A stretch of DNA of 64,000 bases from Spongiactinospora sp. TRM90649. Its GTDB lineage: Bacteria; Actinomycetota; Actinomycetes; Streptosporangiales; Streptosporangiaceae. A program made the translations under genes and the position numbers. Of this stretch, positions 6,417 through 14,132 are shown one piece after another. Each line of letters starts with the position of its first letter. Positions within the stretch are counted from its first letter, which is position 1. Under the pieces are notes generated by a model. It did no database searches. It was not told the origin of the DNA and was given only the letters and a program-made list of their open reading frames with translations. The DNA is taken from NCBI RefSeq assembly GCF_029382225.1, contig NZ_JARLTC010000047.1:1-64000 (forward strand), in the 5' to 3' direction.

Positions 6417-6500
6417 ACGTGCTTCTGTGGATCGTGCAGGCGCTGCTGGCCGCCTCGTTCGCCGCGTCGGGGCTGGCGAAGCTCACCCAGCCGAAGCCCG
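6413..6500 (+). pseudogene. DoxX-family membrane protein, N-terminal remnant
   Basis: MNVLLWIVQALLAASFAASG followed by LAKLTQPK is the typical first membrane helix and loop of a DoxX-like protein (normally about 110-130 residues, four helices). After QPKP the sequence no longer resembles DoxX and runs straight into the reversed start of another broken gene. The remainder has been lost by deletion. An ECF-type promoter precedes it. Confidence 0.75.
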
Positions 6501-6502
6501 AT

Positions 6503-6589
6503 CTGCCGGAGCCGCAGCGCCGTGGCGATCCCGCTGACGCCCAGCCCGACCACCAGAGCCCGGCGGCGACCACGGTGTGTCACGTCCAT
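6503..6589 (-). pseudogene. FAD-dependent monooxygenase, N-terminal remnant
   Basis: From ATG 6589 the minus strand reads MDVTHRGRRRALVVGLGVSG and continues IATALRLRQIG, the GxGxxG dinucleotide-binding start of an FAD-dependent monooxygenase, with a GGAGAA ribosome-binding site. About 28 codons in, it becomes the antisense of the DoxX fragment. Two convergent 5' ends joined directly mark a deletion that removed both 3' ends. Confidence 0.7.
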
Positions 6590-6689
6590 GGGTTCTCCGC
6601 GCGAAGGTGTTGGGAAAGGTCCGAACGACGAGCCGGCCGGGCGGGAGCGGTCGGCGTACGTCCCTCTCGCCCGGCGTGGATCACGGCCG

Positions 6690-7163
6690 TCAGCCCCACT
6701 GGCCCGGCGTGTAGTCGCCCGCCGGTTGCCGGGTGATGACGTTGAGCCGGTTCCAGGCGTTCATGAGGGCGATGTGGGACACGAGCGCGGCGAGTTGATC
6801 CTCGTCGTAGTGCGCGGAGGCGTTCGCCCAGGTCTGGTCGGGGACGCCGCCGGCGGCGTCCCCGACGCGGGTGCCCTGCTCGGCCAGTTCCAGGGCGGCC
6901 CGCTCGGCGTCGGTGAAGACCGTGGCCTCGCGCCACACCGCGACCAGGTTGAGCCGTGTCGGCGTCTCCCCGGCGTGCGCGGCGTCCTTGGTGTGCATGT
7001 CGACGCAGGCGCCGCAGCCGTTGATCTGGCTGATCCGCAGCGCCACCAGCTCCTGCGTCGAGGCGGGGAGACCCGAATCATGCACGATCTTGCTCGCCGA
7101 GACGAGGTACTTGCCGACCTTCGCGGCAACGGGGTTGTCCGCGTAGTAGAGGCGGGCTTCCAT
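6690..7163 (-). CDS. AhpD-like carboxymuconolactone decarboxylase family protein
   Basis: This 157-residue protein carries the AhpD active-site pattern E-x11-C-x2-C-x3-H (from TQELVALRISQ through NGCGACVDMH, about residues 37-58). The two cysteines and histidine do peroxidase/disulfide chemistry in this family. These proteins are classic partners of stress-responsive ECF sigma factors, and one is encoded close by. A likely ECF-type promoter (7201-7227) drives it leftward. The start ATG 7163 is preceded by AAGGAGCCCACC. Confidence 0.9.
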   Translation of the reverse strand: MEARLYYADNPVAAKVGKYLVSASKIVHDSGLPASTQELVALRISQINGCGACVDMHTKDAAHAGETPTRLNLVAVWREATVFTDAERAALELAEQGTRVGDAAGGVPDQTWANASAHYDEDQLAALVSHIALMNAWNRLNVITRQPAGDYTPGQWG

Positions 7164-7200
7164 GGTGGGCTCCTTCTGCCGGTTTTGCAGTCACCCCATG

Positions 7201-7227
7201 GACGGCCCGCCCCGGCGTCACGGGACG
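7201..7227 (-). promoter_or_regulatory. ECF-type promoter D for the AhpD-like gene
   Basis: On the minus strand CGTCCC (7227-7222) is followed 19 bases after its CGTC by a second CGTC (7204-7201). The same spacing occurs in sites B and C. It lies about 40 bases upstream of the AhpD-like start codon. Confidence 0.5.
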
Positions 7228-7298
7228 GGCGCGAATGTGATCTGCGTCTCCCATGCCGCCCTTCGCGGGAACGCGTTTCGGAAATGGGCGCGCCGAGG

Positions 7299-7325
7299 CG
7301 TCCCTTCCGGGGCTGCTCGTTCGTC
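7299..7325 (+). promoter_or_regulatory. ECF-type promoter B for the YCII-sigma operon
   Basis: CGTCCC begins at 7299 and CGTTCGTCG ends at 7326, with 19 bases between the two CGTC elements; the latter nine bases are identical to those in sites A and C. It sits about 35 bases upstream of the YCII start, consistent with autoregulation by the sigma factor in this operon. Confidence 0.6.
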
Positions 7326-7359
7326 GGGAAAATGACAGTCCTATGACCTGGAGGTCGCG

Positions 7360-7707
7360 ATGCAGTACGCCCTGCTGATCTATGCCGAACCCGGTTACCT
7401 GGAGGCGCTGCCGGAGGCGGAACGTGAGGCCGCGTACGAGGACCTGCTCGCGGTGAGCGTCGACGACCGGTTCGTCACCGGCGTCCGGCTCCAGCAGGTC
7501 GAGACGGCGACCTGTGTACGCGTGCACGGGGGGCGCACGCTGCTGACCGACGGCCCGTTCGCGGACACCAAGGAGGTGCTCGGCGGGTTCTGCGTGGTGG
7601 AGGCCGCCGACCTCGACGAGGCGCTGGAACTGGCGGCGCGCGTCCCCGCCGCGCGCTTCGGTGGCACGGTCGAGGTGAGGCCCCTGGAACGCAAGCGGGT
7701 GATGTGA
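7360..7707 (+). CDS. YCII/DGPF-domain protein
   Basis: This 115-residue protein starts MQYALLIYAEPG and carries the signature LLTDGPFADTKEVLGGFCVVEA (about residues 60-83) of DGPF/YCII-related proteins. The fold is a ferredoxin-like dimer; the biochemical role is unclear, possibly a small-molecule sensor or enzyme. Its stop overlaps the start of the ECF sigma gene (GTGATGTGA). DGPF proteins are the standard genetic partner of ECF42 sigma factors. Confidence 0.92.
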   Translation: MQYALLIYAEPGYLEALPEAEREAAYEDLLAVSVDDRFVTGVRLQQVETATCVRVHGGRTLLTDGPFADTKEVLGGFCVVEAADLDEALELAARVPAARFGGTVEVRPLERKRVM

Positions 7708-8882
7708 TTCCGATCGTGCTGGAGGACGTTTTCCGGGAGGAATGGGGCCGGGTGCTGGCCTCGCTGGTCGGCTTTCTCGGCGACTTCGATCGGGCCGAGG
7801 AGGCCGCGCAGGAGGCGTTCGCGGCGGCGGTGCGGCACTGGCCGGTGGCCGGCACACCGGACAAGCCGGGCGCGTGGCTGGTGACCACCGCCCGTAACCG
7901 CGCCATCGACCGGATCCGCAGGGAACGCACCCGGGCCGAGAAGATTCACCTGCTGGCGATACAGGAGCCGACCATGGACCCCTTCGACGACACCGCGATC
8001 AAGGACGAGCGGCTGGAGCTCATCTTCACCTGCTGCCACCCGGCGCTGCCGCTGGAGGGACAGGTGGCGCTCACGCTGCGGGCGCTCGGAGGGCTGGAGA
8101 CCGCCGAGATCGCCCGCGCCTTCCTGGTGTCCGAGGAGACCATGAAGCGGCGCCTGACCCGGGCGAAGGCCAAGATCAAGGCGACCGGGATCAGGTTCGC
8201 GGTGCCCGACGCGCACCGGCTGCCCGACCGCCTGGACGCGGTGCTGGCCGTGCTCTATCTGATCTACAACGAAGGCTACCGGGGCCGCGTCGACCTCGCC
8301 GCCGAGGCCATCCGCCTGGGACGCGTGCTGGCCGGGCTGATGCCCGGGGAACCGGAGGCGTACGGGCTGCTGGCCCTGATGACGATCCACCACGCCCGGC
8401 GGCGGGCCAGGTTCTCCGGCGAGCGGGACGAGGACCTCGTACTGCTCGACGACCAGGACCGATCGCTGTGGGACCTGCGCCAGATCGACGAGGGACAGGC
8501 GGTGCTCGACATGGCGCTGGCGATGGGCGGGCGCGGCGCTTACGTGGTGCAGGCCGCGATCGCGTCGCTGCAGGCGCGGCGGCGCGTCGACTGGCCCCAG
8601 GTGGCCCGGCTGTACGGCCGGCTGTTCGAGCTCACCGGCTCGCCGGTGGTCGAGCTCAACCACGCGGTGGCGATCGCCCAGTCCGGCCGGCCCGCCGACG
8701 CGCTGCGCATCGTGGACGGCCTCGGCCTGGACGGTTACCTCTACTACCACTCCACCCGCGCCGACCTGCTGCGCCGTCTCGGCCGCCCGGCCGAGGCCAG
8801 GGCCGCCTACCGCCGGGCGCTCGGCCTGGCCACCTCCACGCCCGAGCGGCGATTCCTCAGCGGGCGGCTCGAACAGCTCTGA
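7704..8882 (+). CDS. ECF42-type RNA polymerase sigma factor with C-terminal TPR-like extension
   Basis: This 392-residue protein has a sigma2 region (about 1-75, with FDRAEEAAQEAFAAAV and NRAIDRIRR) and a sigma4 region (about 105-165, including LGGLETAEIARAFLVSEETM). A long C-terminal helical domain follows (about 185-392) with LPDRLDAVLAVLYLIYNEGY and repeated TPR-like helices (ELTGSPVVELNHAVAIAQSG, GRPAEARAAYRRAL). ECF42 factors lack classical anti-sigma partners and are thought to be controlled through this extension. It starts at GTG 7704, overlapping the YCII stop. Four sites nearby look like its promoters. Confidence 0.92.
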   Translation: MIPIVLEDVFREEWGRVLASLVGFLGDFDRAEEAAQEAFAAAVRHWPVAGTPDKPGAWLVTTARNRAIDRIRRERTRAEKIHLLAIQEPTMDPFDDTAIKDERLELIFTCCHPALPLEGQVALTLRALGGLETAEIARAFLVSEETMKRRLTRAKAKIKATGIRFAVPDAHRLPDRLDAVLAVLYLIYNEGYRGRVDLAAEAIRLGRVLAGLMPGEPEAYGLLALMTIHHARRRARFSGERDEDLVLLDDQDRSLWDLRQIDEGQAVLDMALAMGGRGAYVVQAAIASLQARRRVDWPQVARLYGRLFELTGSPVVELNHAVAIAQSGRPADALRIVDGLGLDGYLYYHSTRADLLRRLGRPAEARAAYRRALGLATSTPERRFLSGRLEQL

Positions 8883-8898
8883 ATCTCCGGCGCCGCGT

Positions 8899-8926
8899 TG
8901 TCCCCGGGGCGCTCGCCCGTTCGTCG
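8899..8926 (+). promoter_or_regulatory. ECF-type promoter C for the SnoaL-like gene
   Basis: TGTCCC starts at 8899 and CGTTCGTCG occupies 8918-8926, with 19 bases between TGTC and CGTC. The following ATGAGCGACAAC (8934-8945) is identical to the sequence after site A. It lies about 35 bases before the preferred start of the next gene. Confidence 0.6.
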
Positions 8927-8960
8927 CGTGGTCATGAGCGACAACCAAGGGGAAGGTCAC

Positions 8961-9386
8961 ATGTCAGCGGCCCGCAACAAGGAGATCCTCCGGCGCTTCC
9001 ACGCCGCCATCAGCTCGGGCGACGAGCAGGTCATCGCCAAGACGATCGACGAGGTCATCGACCCCGACGTGCTGATCGGGACCCCGTTGCCACTCGGCAA
9101 GACGGGAAGGGAGGCGCTGAACGAGGTGCTCGTGACCCTCCATCGCGCCTTCCCCGACCTGCGCGTCGAGGTCGAGGACGTGATCGCCGAGGAGGACCGG
9201 GTCGTCACCAGGAACACCTGCACCGGCACGCACCTGGGCGACTACATGGGCCTGCCGCCCACCGGCAAGTCCGTCAGCTACAAGGAGGTCATCATCGCCC
9301 GTTTCACCAACGGCCGGATCGTCCAGACCTGGGCGGTCGTCGATGTCTTCTCACTGATGCGCCAGCTCGGCGCCATAGCGTCCTAG
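8961..9386 (+). CDS. SnoaL-like polyketide cyclase-fold / ester cyclase protein
   Basis: This 141-residue protein begins MSAARNKEILRRFHAAISSG and matches the SnoaL-like NTF2 fold: EVLVTLHRAFPDLRVEVEDV, then RNTCTGTHLGDYMGLPPTGK and a C-terminal strand GRIVQTWAVVD. Most relatives have no assigned reaction. The ATG at 8961 has a strong AAGGGGAAGG ribosome-binding site. An in-frame ATG at 8934 (MSDNQGEGH extension) could be used by a leaderless transcript from promoter C. The promoter suggests membership of the ECF regulon. Confidence 0.85.
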   Translation: MSAARNKEILRRFHAAISSGDEQVIAKTIDEVIDPDVLIGTPLPLGKTGREALNEVLVTLHRAFPDLRVEVEDVIAEEDRVVTRNTCTGTHLGDYMGLPPTGKSVSYKEVIIARFTNGRIVQTWAVVDVFSLMRQLGAIAS

Positions 9387-9531
9387 AAGGCCCCGAAGCA
9401 CTTCACGAAACGCGGCGGCGACGTAAGGGGGCCAAACCGACCGGCCCCGCCAGCCGGTTGGGGCCGGTGAGCCGGGCCTGGGCCTGATGGCGGGAAACCT
9501 TCGGCTATCCACACCTTGGCGTGGTCGCTGG

Positions 9532-10188
9532 TCAGGTGGGGGTGTGGTCCCAGCGGTCCGACAGGAGGGCTGGGGCGGGGGTGTTGCCGGGGAGTTGGGA
9601 GTGGGTGGGGCGGAGGCCGTCCAGGGCGATGGTGATCGTTCGTTTTCTGGCCTCGCGGGCCGCGTCGAGGAGGTCGGTGCGGCCCTGGCGGTCGAGTTGC
9701 TCGATCAGGGGGGACTTGCCGAGCTGTTCGATCAGGAGGGAGATGTCCATGACCGCCGCGTCGGCCCTGAGCACACCCGCGCGGTGCGCCCGGTCTACCA
9801 GGCGCCGCAGCAGTTCGTCGGACCGGGTGAACTTGGCCGCCATCTCATCCGTGACGGCGATCGTCCCGGCCAGCGGCCCGAGTGAGCCGCCGCTGAACTC
9901 GACGCACGCGCCGATGTACGAGGCGAGCCCCTCCCACGGGTCGTCGTGCTCCAGCCCGTGTTCCGCGGCCCGGATCCACTGGTCGAGGGAGAGCGCGCAC
10001 AGGTGCTGGAAGAGCTCGTCCTTGGACCGGTAGCGGCGGTAGAGGCTCGCGATGCCGACTCCGGCGCGGGCGGCGATCGCCGCCACGGACGCGTGCGCGC
10101 CGTCCACGGCCAGGACCTTCTTCGCGGCCTCCAGCAGGGCCTGGTCGTTGCGTTCCGCTTCTGCGTGCCTGGCGGCTTTGCGGGCCAT
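9532..10188 (-). CDS. TetR-family regulator
   Basis: This 218-residue protein has an N-terminal TetR helix-turn-helix (about residues 15-60: ALLEAAKKVLAVDGAHASVA, then ARAGVGIASLYRRYRSKDEL). A helical ligand domain of ordinary size contains ACVEFSGGSLGPLAG. It is divergent from the quinone reductase / MFS / DsbA operon, and a 9-bp imperfect palindrome lies between them. The likely role is repression of that efflux and reduction operon until a toxic compound is bound. Confidence 0.93.
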   Translation of the reverse strand: MARKAARHAEAERNDQALLEAAKKVLAVDGAHASVAAIAARAGVGIASLYRRYRSKDELFQHLCALSLDQWIRAAEHGLEHDDPWEGLASYIGACVEFSGGSLGPLAGTIAVTDEMAAKFTRSDELLRRLVDRAHRAGVLRADAAVMDISLLIEQLGKSPLIEQLDRQGRTDLLDAAREARKRTITIALDGLRPTHSQLPGNTPAPALLSDRWDHTPT

Positions 10189-10219
10189 GCCCCCACTGTA
10201 GCCGCCTTGCGAAGCGATT

Positions 10220-10249
10220 CACTCCGTTATAGCGTTCCCAAACGAAGTG
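10220..10249. promoter_or_regulatory. Probable TetR operator
   Basis: CACTCCGTT (10220-10228) and AACGAAGTG (10241-10249) form an inverted repeat matching at 8 of 9 positions with a 12-base spacer. It lies midway in the 87-base gap between the divergent TetR and quinone reductase genes. Confidence 0.6.
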
Positions 10250-10275
10250 TTTCTGTCCGTTTATGGGGGAGCGTC

Positions 10276-11259
10276 ATGCGAGCAGTGGTGATGGAGGAGT
10301 TCGGCGGGCCGCGGGTCCTGAAGGTCCGGCAGGTGGCCGATCCGGTGCCCGGCCCGGGGCAGGTGGTCGTCGCCGTGGCGTACGCGAGCATCACGTTCGT
10401 CGAGACGCAGGTCCGCGCGGGCGACGGGCCGTTCGGCAGGCCGGCGCTTCCTCGCGTGCCCGGCAACGGCGTCGGCGGCCGTGTCGCCGCCGTGGGGCCC
10501 GGCGTGGATCCCGGCCTGGTCGGCACGGTCGTGGTCACCACCACGGGCGGCGAGGGCGGCTACGCCGAACGGGCACTGGCGCGGGCGGAAGACGCGGTTC
10601 CGGTGCCGGCGGGCCTGGCGCTCAGGGACGCGGTCGCGTTGCTGGCCGACGGGCGCACGGCTTTGCTGCTGCACCGGCAGGCGGACATCAAGCCGGGGGA
10701 GCGGGTCCTCGTGGAGGCCGCCGGCGGCGGCGTCGGCACCCTGCTGGTGCAGCTCGCCGCCGCGGCCGGCGCCCATGTGATCGGGGCCGCCGGGGGCGAC
10801 GCCAAGGCCGAGCTGGTCACCTCCCTCGGCGCGGCCGCCTACGTCGACTACCGGCGCCCCGGCTGGCTGGAGCGCGTGCGCGAGGCGACCGGCGGCGCCG
10901 GGCTCGACCTCGTCTTCGACGGCGTCGGCGGCCGCATCGGCACCGAGGCGGTCGGAGAGCTGCGCGACGGCGGGCGTGTGAGCGCGTACGGCATGGCCGC
11001 CGGAGCCGACGCCGAACACGACGAAACCAGCCTCCGGTCCCGCTCCATCCAGGTCATCGGCCTCACCTCCGCGCCGACCCCGGCCCAGGCCCGCGCGCTC
11101 ATCGCCGACGCGCTCGCCCTGGCCGCCGAAGGCGGGCTGCGACCGGTCATCGGCCAGACCTTCCCACTGGAGGAGGCCGCCGCCGCGCACCGGGCGATCG
11201 AGTCGCGCGCCACCTTCGGCAAGACCCTGCTCGTCCCCACCGGCCATGACGGCGACTGA
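10276..11259 (+). CDS. Zinc-type NADPH:quinone oxidoreductase (MDR superfamily)
   Basis: This 327-residue protein is of the medium-chain dehydrogenase/reductase type. The N-terminal GroES-like domain has MRAVVMEEFGGPRVL and LPRVPGNGVGGRVAAVGPGV. A Rossmann domain contains the nucleotide-binding motif VLVEAAGGGVGTLLVQLA (about residues 150-167) and LVFDGVGG. There are no structural zinc cysteines, as in quinone reductases. The start ATG 10276 is preceded by GGGGGAGCG. Its end overlaps the MFS gene by 14 bases, so the two are co-translated. Confidence 0.92.
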   Translation: MRAVVMEEFGGPRVLKVRQVADPVPGPGQVVVAVAYASITFVETQVRAGDGPFGRPALPRVPGNGVGGRVAAVGPGVDPGLVGTVVVTTTGGEGGYAERALARAEDAVPVPAGLALRDAVALLADGRTALLLHRQADIKPGERVLVEAAGGGVGTLLVQLAAAAGAHVIGAAGGDAKAELVTSLGAAAYVDYRRPGWLERVREATGGAGLDLVFDGVGGRIGTEAVGELRDGGRVSAYGMAAGADAEHDETSLRSRSIQVIGLTSAPTPAQARALIADALALAAEGGLRPVIGQTFPLEEAAAAHRAIESRATFGKTLLVPTGHDGD

Positions 11260-12790
11260 GACCGAGGCCGGAGCGGGCGCCCGGGAGTGGATCGCGCTGG
11301 CGGTCCTCGGCGTCCCCGCCGTGCTGGTCATGATGAACATGTCGGTGCTCTACCTGGCGCTGCCCAGCCTGAGCGCCGAACTGGAACCCGACGGGCCCCA
11401 GTTGCTGTGGATCACCGACGTCTACGGGTTCATGGTCGCCGGATCGCTGGTCGCGATGGGGACGCTCGGCGACCGCCTCGGGCACCGCCGGCTGCTGCTC
11501 ACCGGCGCCGTCGCCTTCACCTGCGCGTCCGTCGCGGCCGCCTACGTCCCGAGCGCGGAGGCGCTCATCGCGGCGCGGGCGGCCCAGGGCGTCGCCGCCG
11601 CCGCGCTCGCGCCCTCCTCACTGGCGCTGATCCGCGCCCTGTTCCACGACGCACGCCGGCGCGCCCTGGCGATCACGATCTGGATGCTGGCGTTCATGGG
11701 CGGCGGCGCGCTCGGCCCGCTGGTCGGCGGCGTGCTGCTGCAGTACTCCTGGTGGGGCGCGGTGTTCCTGCTCGCGGTCCCGGCGATGGCGTTGCTGCTG
11801 GTCACCGGCCCCTTCCTGATCCCCGAGCCGCGCGAGAGGACCGCCGGACGGCTGGACGCGGCCAGCGTGGCCCTGTCGCTGCTGACCCCGCTGACGATCG
11901 TGTACGGCGTCAAGGACCTCGCCGTCCACGGCCTCACCCCGCCCGGGGTAGCCGCCCTGCTCGCGGGGGCGGTGCTCGCCGCCGTCTTCGTGCGCCGCCA
12001 GCGACGGCTGCCCCACCCCCTCCTGGACCTGCGGCTCTTCGCCCTCCCCGCCTTCTCCGTGTCCGTCGCCGGCATGGTCGTCGTGGGGGTCGTGCTCTTC
12101 GGGACCAGCCTGCTGACCTCGCAGTACCTGCAACTCGTCCTCGGCCTGTCCCCGCTCGCGGCCGGGCTGTGGCAACTGCCCACCGCGATCGCCGGGACGG
12201 TGGTGGCCCTGGTCGTCTCCGGCCTCACCGGCCGGATCCGGCCCGTCGTCCTCATGAGTGCCGGGGCCGCGTTCGCGCTCATCGGCCCGGTCCTGCTCAC
12301 GCAGGTGGACACCGATCCGGTCGTCCTGGTGGCCGGGTCCGTCTTCCTGTTCGCCGGACTGACCCCGTTCATGGCGCTCGGCACCGGCCTGATCGTCGCC
12401 GCCGCCCCGCCGGAACGCGCCGGAGCCGCGTCGGCGATCTCCGAGACCGGCGCCGAACTCGGGGGCGCGCTCGGCATCGCCGTACTCGGCGGCATCGCCA
12501 CCGGCGTCTACGGCGGCCACCTGGCCCGCAACGCCCCCGAGGGCCTGCCCGTCGCGGTCGCCGAGGCCGCGCGCGAGACGTTGCCCGCCGCGCTCCGGGC
12601 GGCACGGCCGCTGCCCGAGGCCCTCGGCCGCCCGCTCGTCCAGGCCGCCCGCGACGCGTTCGCGCACAGCCTGCACGTGCACGCGCTCATCACGATCCCC
12701 CTGCTCGTCGCGCTCGCCGTGCTGACCCTTACCGTGCGGCGTACGACCACTCCGCCCGCCGACGCCCGCCGAAAGGACCACCGCCCGTGA
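11246..12790 (+). CDS. MFS efflux transporter, DHA2 family (14 membrane segments)
   Basis: This 514-residue integral membrane protein has the DHA2 drug:proton antiporter layout. Segment 1 follows a short cytoplasmic N-terminus, the motif A-like GTLGDRLGHRRLLLTGA is at about residues 73-89, and motif C-like LGPLVGGVLLQ is at about 155-165. It starts inside the quinone reductase gene and ends GTGA-overlapped with the DsbA-like gene. With the TetR regulator next door, export of a toxic aromatic or antibiotic is likely; the substrate is unknown. Confidence 0.93.
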   Translation: MTATETEAGAGAREWIALAVLGVPAVLVMMNMSVLYLALPSLSAELEPDGPQLLWITDVYGFMVAGSLVAMGTLGDRLGHRRLLLTGAVAFTCASVAAAYVPSAEALIAARAAQGVAAAALAPSSLALIRALFHDARRRALAITIWMLAFMGGGALGPLVGGVLLQYSWWGAVFLLAVPAMALLLVTGPFLIPEPRERTAGRLDAASVALSLLTPLTIVYGVKDLAVHGLTPPGVAALLAGAVLAAVFVRRQRRLPHPLLDLRLFALPAFSVSVAGMVVVGVVLFGTSLLTSQYLQLVLGLSPLAAGLWQLPTAIAGTVVALVVSGLTGRIRPVVLMSAGAAFALIGPVLLTQVDTDPVVLVAGSVFLFAGLTPFMALGTGLIVAAAPPERAGAASAISETGAELGGALGIAVLGGIATGVYGGHLARNAPEGLPVAVAEAARETLPAALRAARPLPEALGRPLVQAARDAFAHSLHVHALITIPLLVALAVLTLTVRRTTTPPADARRKDHRP

Positions 12791-13416
12791 ACATCGAGGT
12801 GTACTTCGACCTGCTGTGCCCCTGGTGCTACATCGGCAAGCGACGCCTCTCCACCGCGCTGAAGGACCGGACGGACGCGCACGTCGTCTGGCGCAGCTTC
12901 GAACTCGACCCGGGCGGCGGCCGCACCCCGGGCCCGACCGCGGCGGAGGTCATCGCCCGGTATCAGAGCGATCCGGCCCGAGCCGCCGCACGCGTGGCGC
13001 TGATCCGGAGGCTCGGCCAGGCCGAAGGGCTCGAACTCAACCTGCACCTGGCCAGGCCGGTCAACTCCTTCGACGCCCACCGCCTGGTGCACCTCGCGGC
13101 GGACGAGGGCCGGGGCGACGCCGTACTGGAACGGCTCCTGCACGGCTACCACACCGAGGGCCGCGACCTCGCCGACCTGGACGTCCTGCGGACGCTGGCC
13201 GTCGAGGCCGGGCTCGCCCCGGGCTCCGTCGCCGACCTGCTGCAAGGCGACGCCTTCAGCGCCGAGGTACGGGCCGACGAGGACCGCGCCACGCGGACGG
13301 GCATCCGCGGCGTGCCCACCCTCGTGATCGACGGAGGGCCGCCGATGTCGGCGGTCCAGGATCCCGCCGCCCTGTCGGCCCTCCTCTCTATCTCGCCGGC
13401 GACTTCACGCTGGTGA
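12787..13416 (+). CDS. DsbA-family oxidoreductase (FrnE-like)
   Basis: This 209-residue thioredoxin-fold protein starts VNIEVYFDLLCPWCYIGKRR, giving the CPWC active site at residues 11-14, and continues with a helical insertion and the cis-proline segment RGVPTLVIDGG (about 176-186). FrnE-like proteins act as cytoplasmic disulfide isomerases or as glutathione-S-transferase kappa-like enzymes. The last 15 residues (LSALLSISPATSRW) look unlike the usual end, so a late frameshift is possible. Third gene of the TetR-controlled operon. Confidence 0.88.
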   Translation: MNIEVYFDLLCPWCYIGKRRLSTALKDRTDAHVVWRSFELDPGGGRTPGPTAAEVIARYQSDPARAAARVALIRRLGQAEGLELNLHLARPVNSFDAHRLVHLAADEGRGDAVLERLLHGYHTEGRDLADLDVLRTLAVEAGLAPGSVADLLQGDAFSAEVRADEDRATRTGIRGVPTLVIDGGPPMSAVQDPAALSALLSISPATSRW

Positions 13417-13481
13417 AGAAGGGCAGGACCATGCGCTGCGCGGCGAGCACCGCCGCCGTCTGAGGCCGCGTCCGGGCGGTC

Positions 13482-14048
13482 TCAGACGGTCTTGCGGCGC
13501 TGGTAGTGGCGGGCGACGCGGACGCGGTTGCCGCAGCGGGCCGCCGAGCACCAGCGGCGGCGGGGGTGGGCGGGCAGGAAGAGCATGACGCAGTCGGCGG
13601 CCTCGCACTGGCGGATCTTGGCCACGTCCGGGTTCACCAGCAGGCCGGCCACCGCCTCGGCCAGCCAGGTGGTCAATCGGGAGCCGGGGGTGCCGTCGCG
13701 ACGGCGGGCGGCCGTGATCGCCTCGCCGTTCCAGCTCAGCGCGCCGACGGCGGGGGCGGCGCGCTGAGCCTGGTTGAGGGCCTCCAGGTCGGCGGCCGGC
13801 GGCCGGGTACCGGCGCGGACGTGGTCGAGGACGCGCGCCGTGCGCTCGCGGAGGTCGCGCACGGCGGCCAGGTCGGCGGCGGTGAACTCGGCGTCGCGGA
13901 GGTCCCACGCGTCGGTGAACCGGTCGGCCTGCGAACCCAGCCAGGCGCGCAGGTGGCCGGGCGTGGTCAGCAGGTCGCCCGCGACCGGGCGGGTGTTGAC
14001 CAGGTCCAGGGCAAGGGGTTCCCCGATCAGGGGGCCGGACTCGCTCAT
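13482..14048 (-). CDS. CGNR zinc-finger regulator with ABATE domain
   Basis: This 188-residue protein has an N-terminal ABATE ligand domain (GEPLALDLVNTRP at the start) and a C-terminal CGNR zinc finger (about residues 145-185: CEAADCVMLFL and RRRWCSAARCGNRVRVARHY). These are transcription regulators, usually divergent from the gene they control. Here the start codon at 14048 is only 2 bases from the outermost repeat of a nested operator shared with the alpha/beta hydrolase. Autoregulation is therefore likely. Confidence 0.92.
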   Translation of the reverse strand: MSESGPLIGEPLALDLVNTRPVAGDLLTTPGHLRAWLGSQADRFTDAWDLRDAEFTAADLAAVRDLRERTARVLDHVRAGTRPPAADLEALNQAQRAAPAVGALSWNGEAITAARRRDGTPGSRLTTWLAEAVAGLLVNPDVAKIRQCEAADCVMLFLPAHPRRRWCSAARCGNRVRVARHYQRRKTV

Positions 14049-14050
14049 CC

Positions 14051-14131
14051 TCTAATGCTACATCGCCAAATTGACACATTAGATCGTCCGTGGCTATAAC
14101 TAACGTGTCATCTATGGCGAAAGGCATTAGA
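14051..14131. promoter_or_regulatory. Nested inverted repeats between CGNR regulator and hydrolase
   Basis: The outer arms TCTAATGC (14051-14058) and GCATTAGA (14124-14131) are exact inverted copies. The inner arms TGACACATTAG (14072-14082) and CTAACGTGTCA (14100-14110) match at 10 of 11. The whole 81-base gap between the two genes is therefore roughly symmetric, and all four half-sites share the CTAAY/RTTAG core. Best read as a pair of operators for the CGNR protein overlapping both promoters. Confidence 0.75.
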
Positions 14132-14132
14132 A

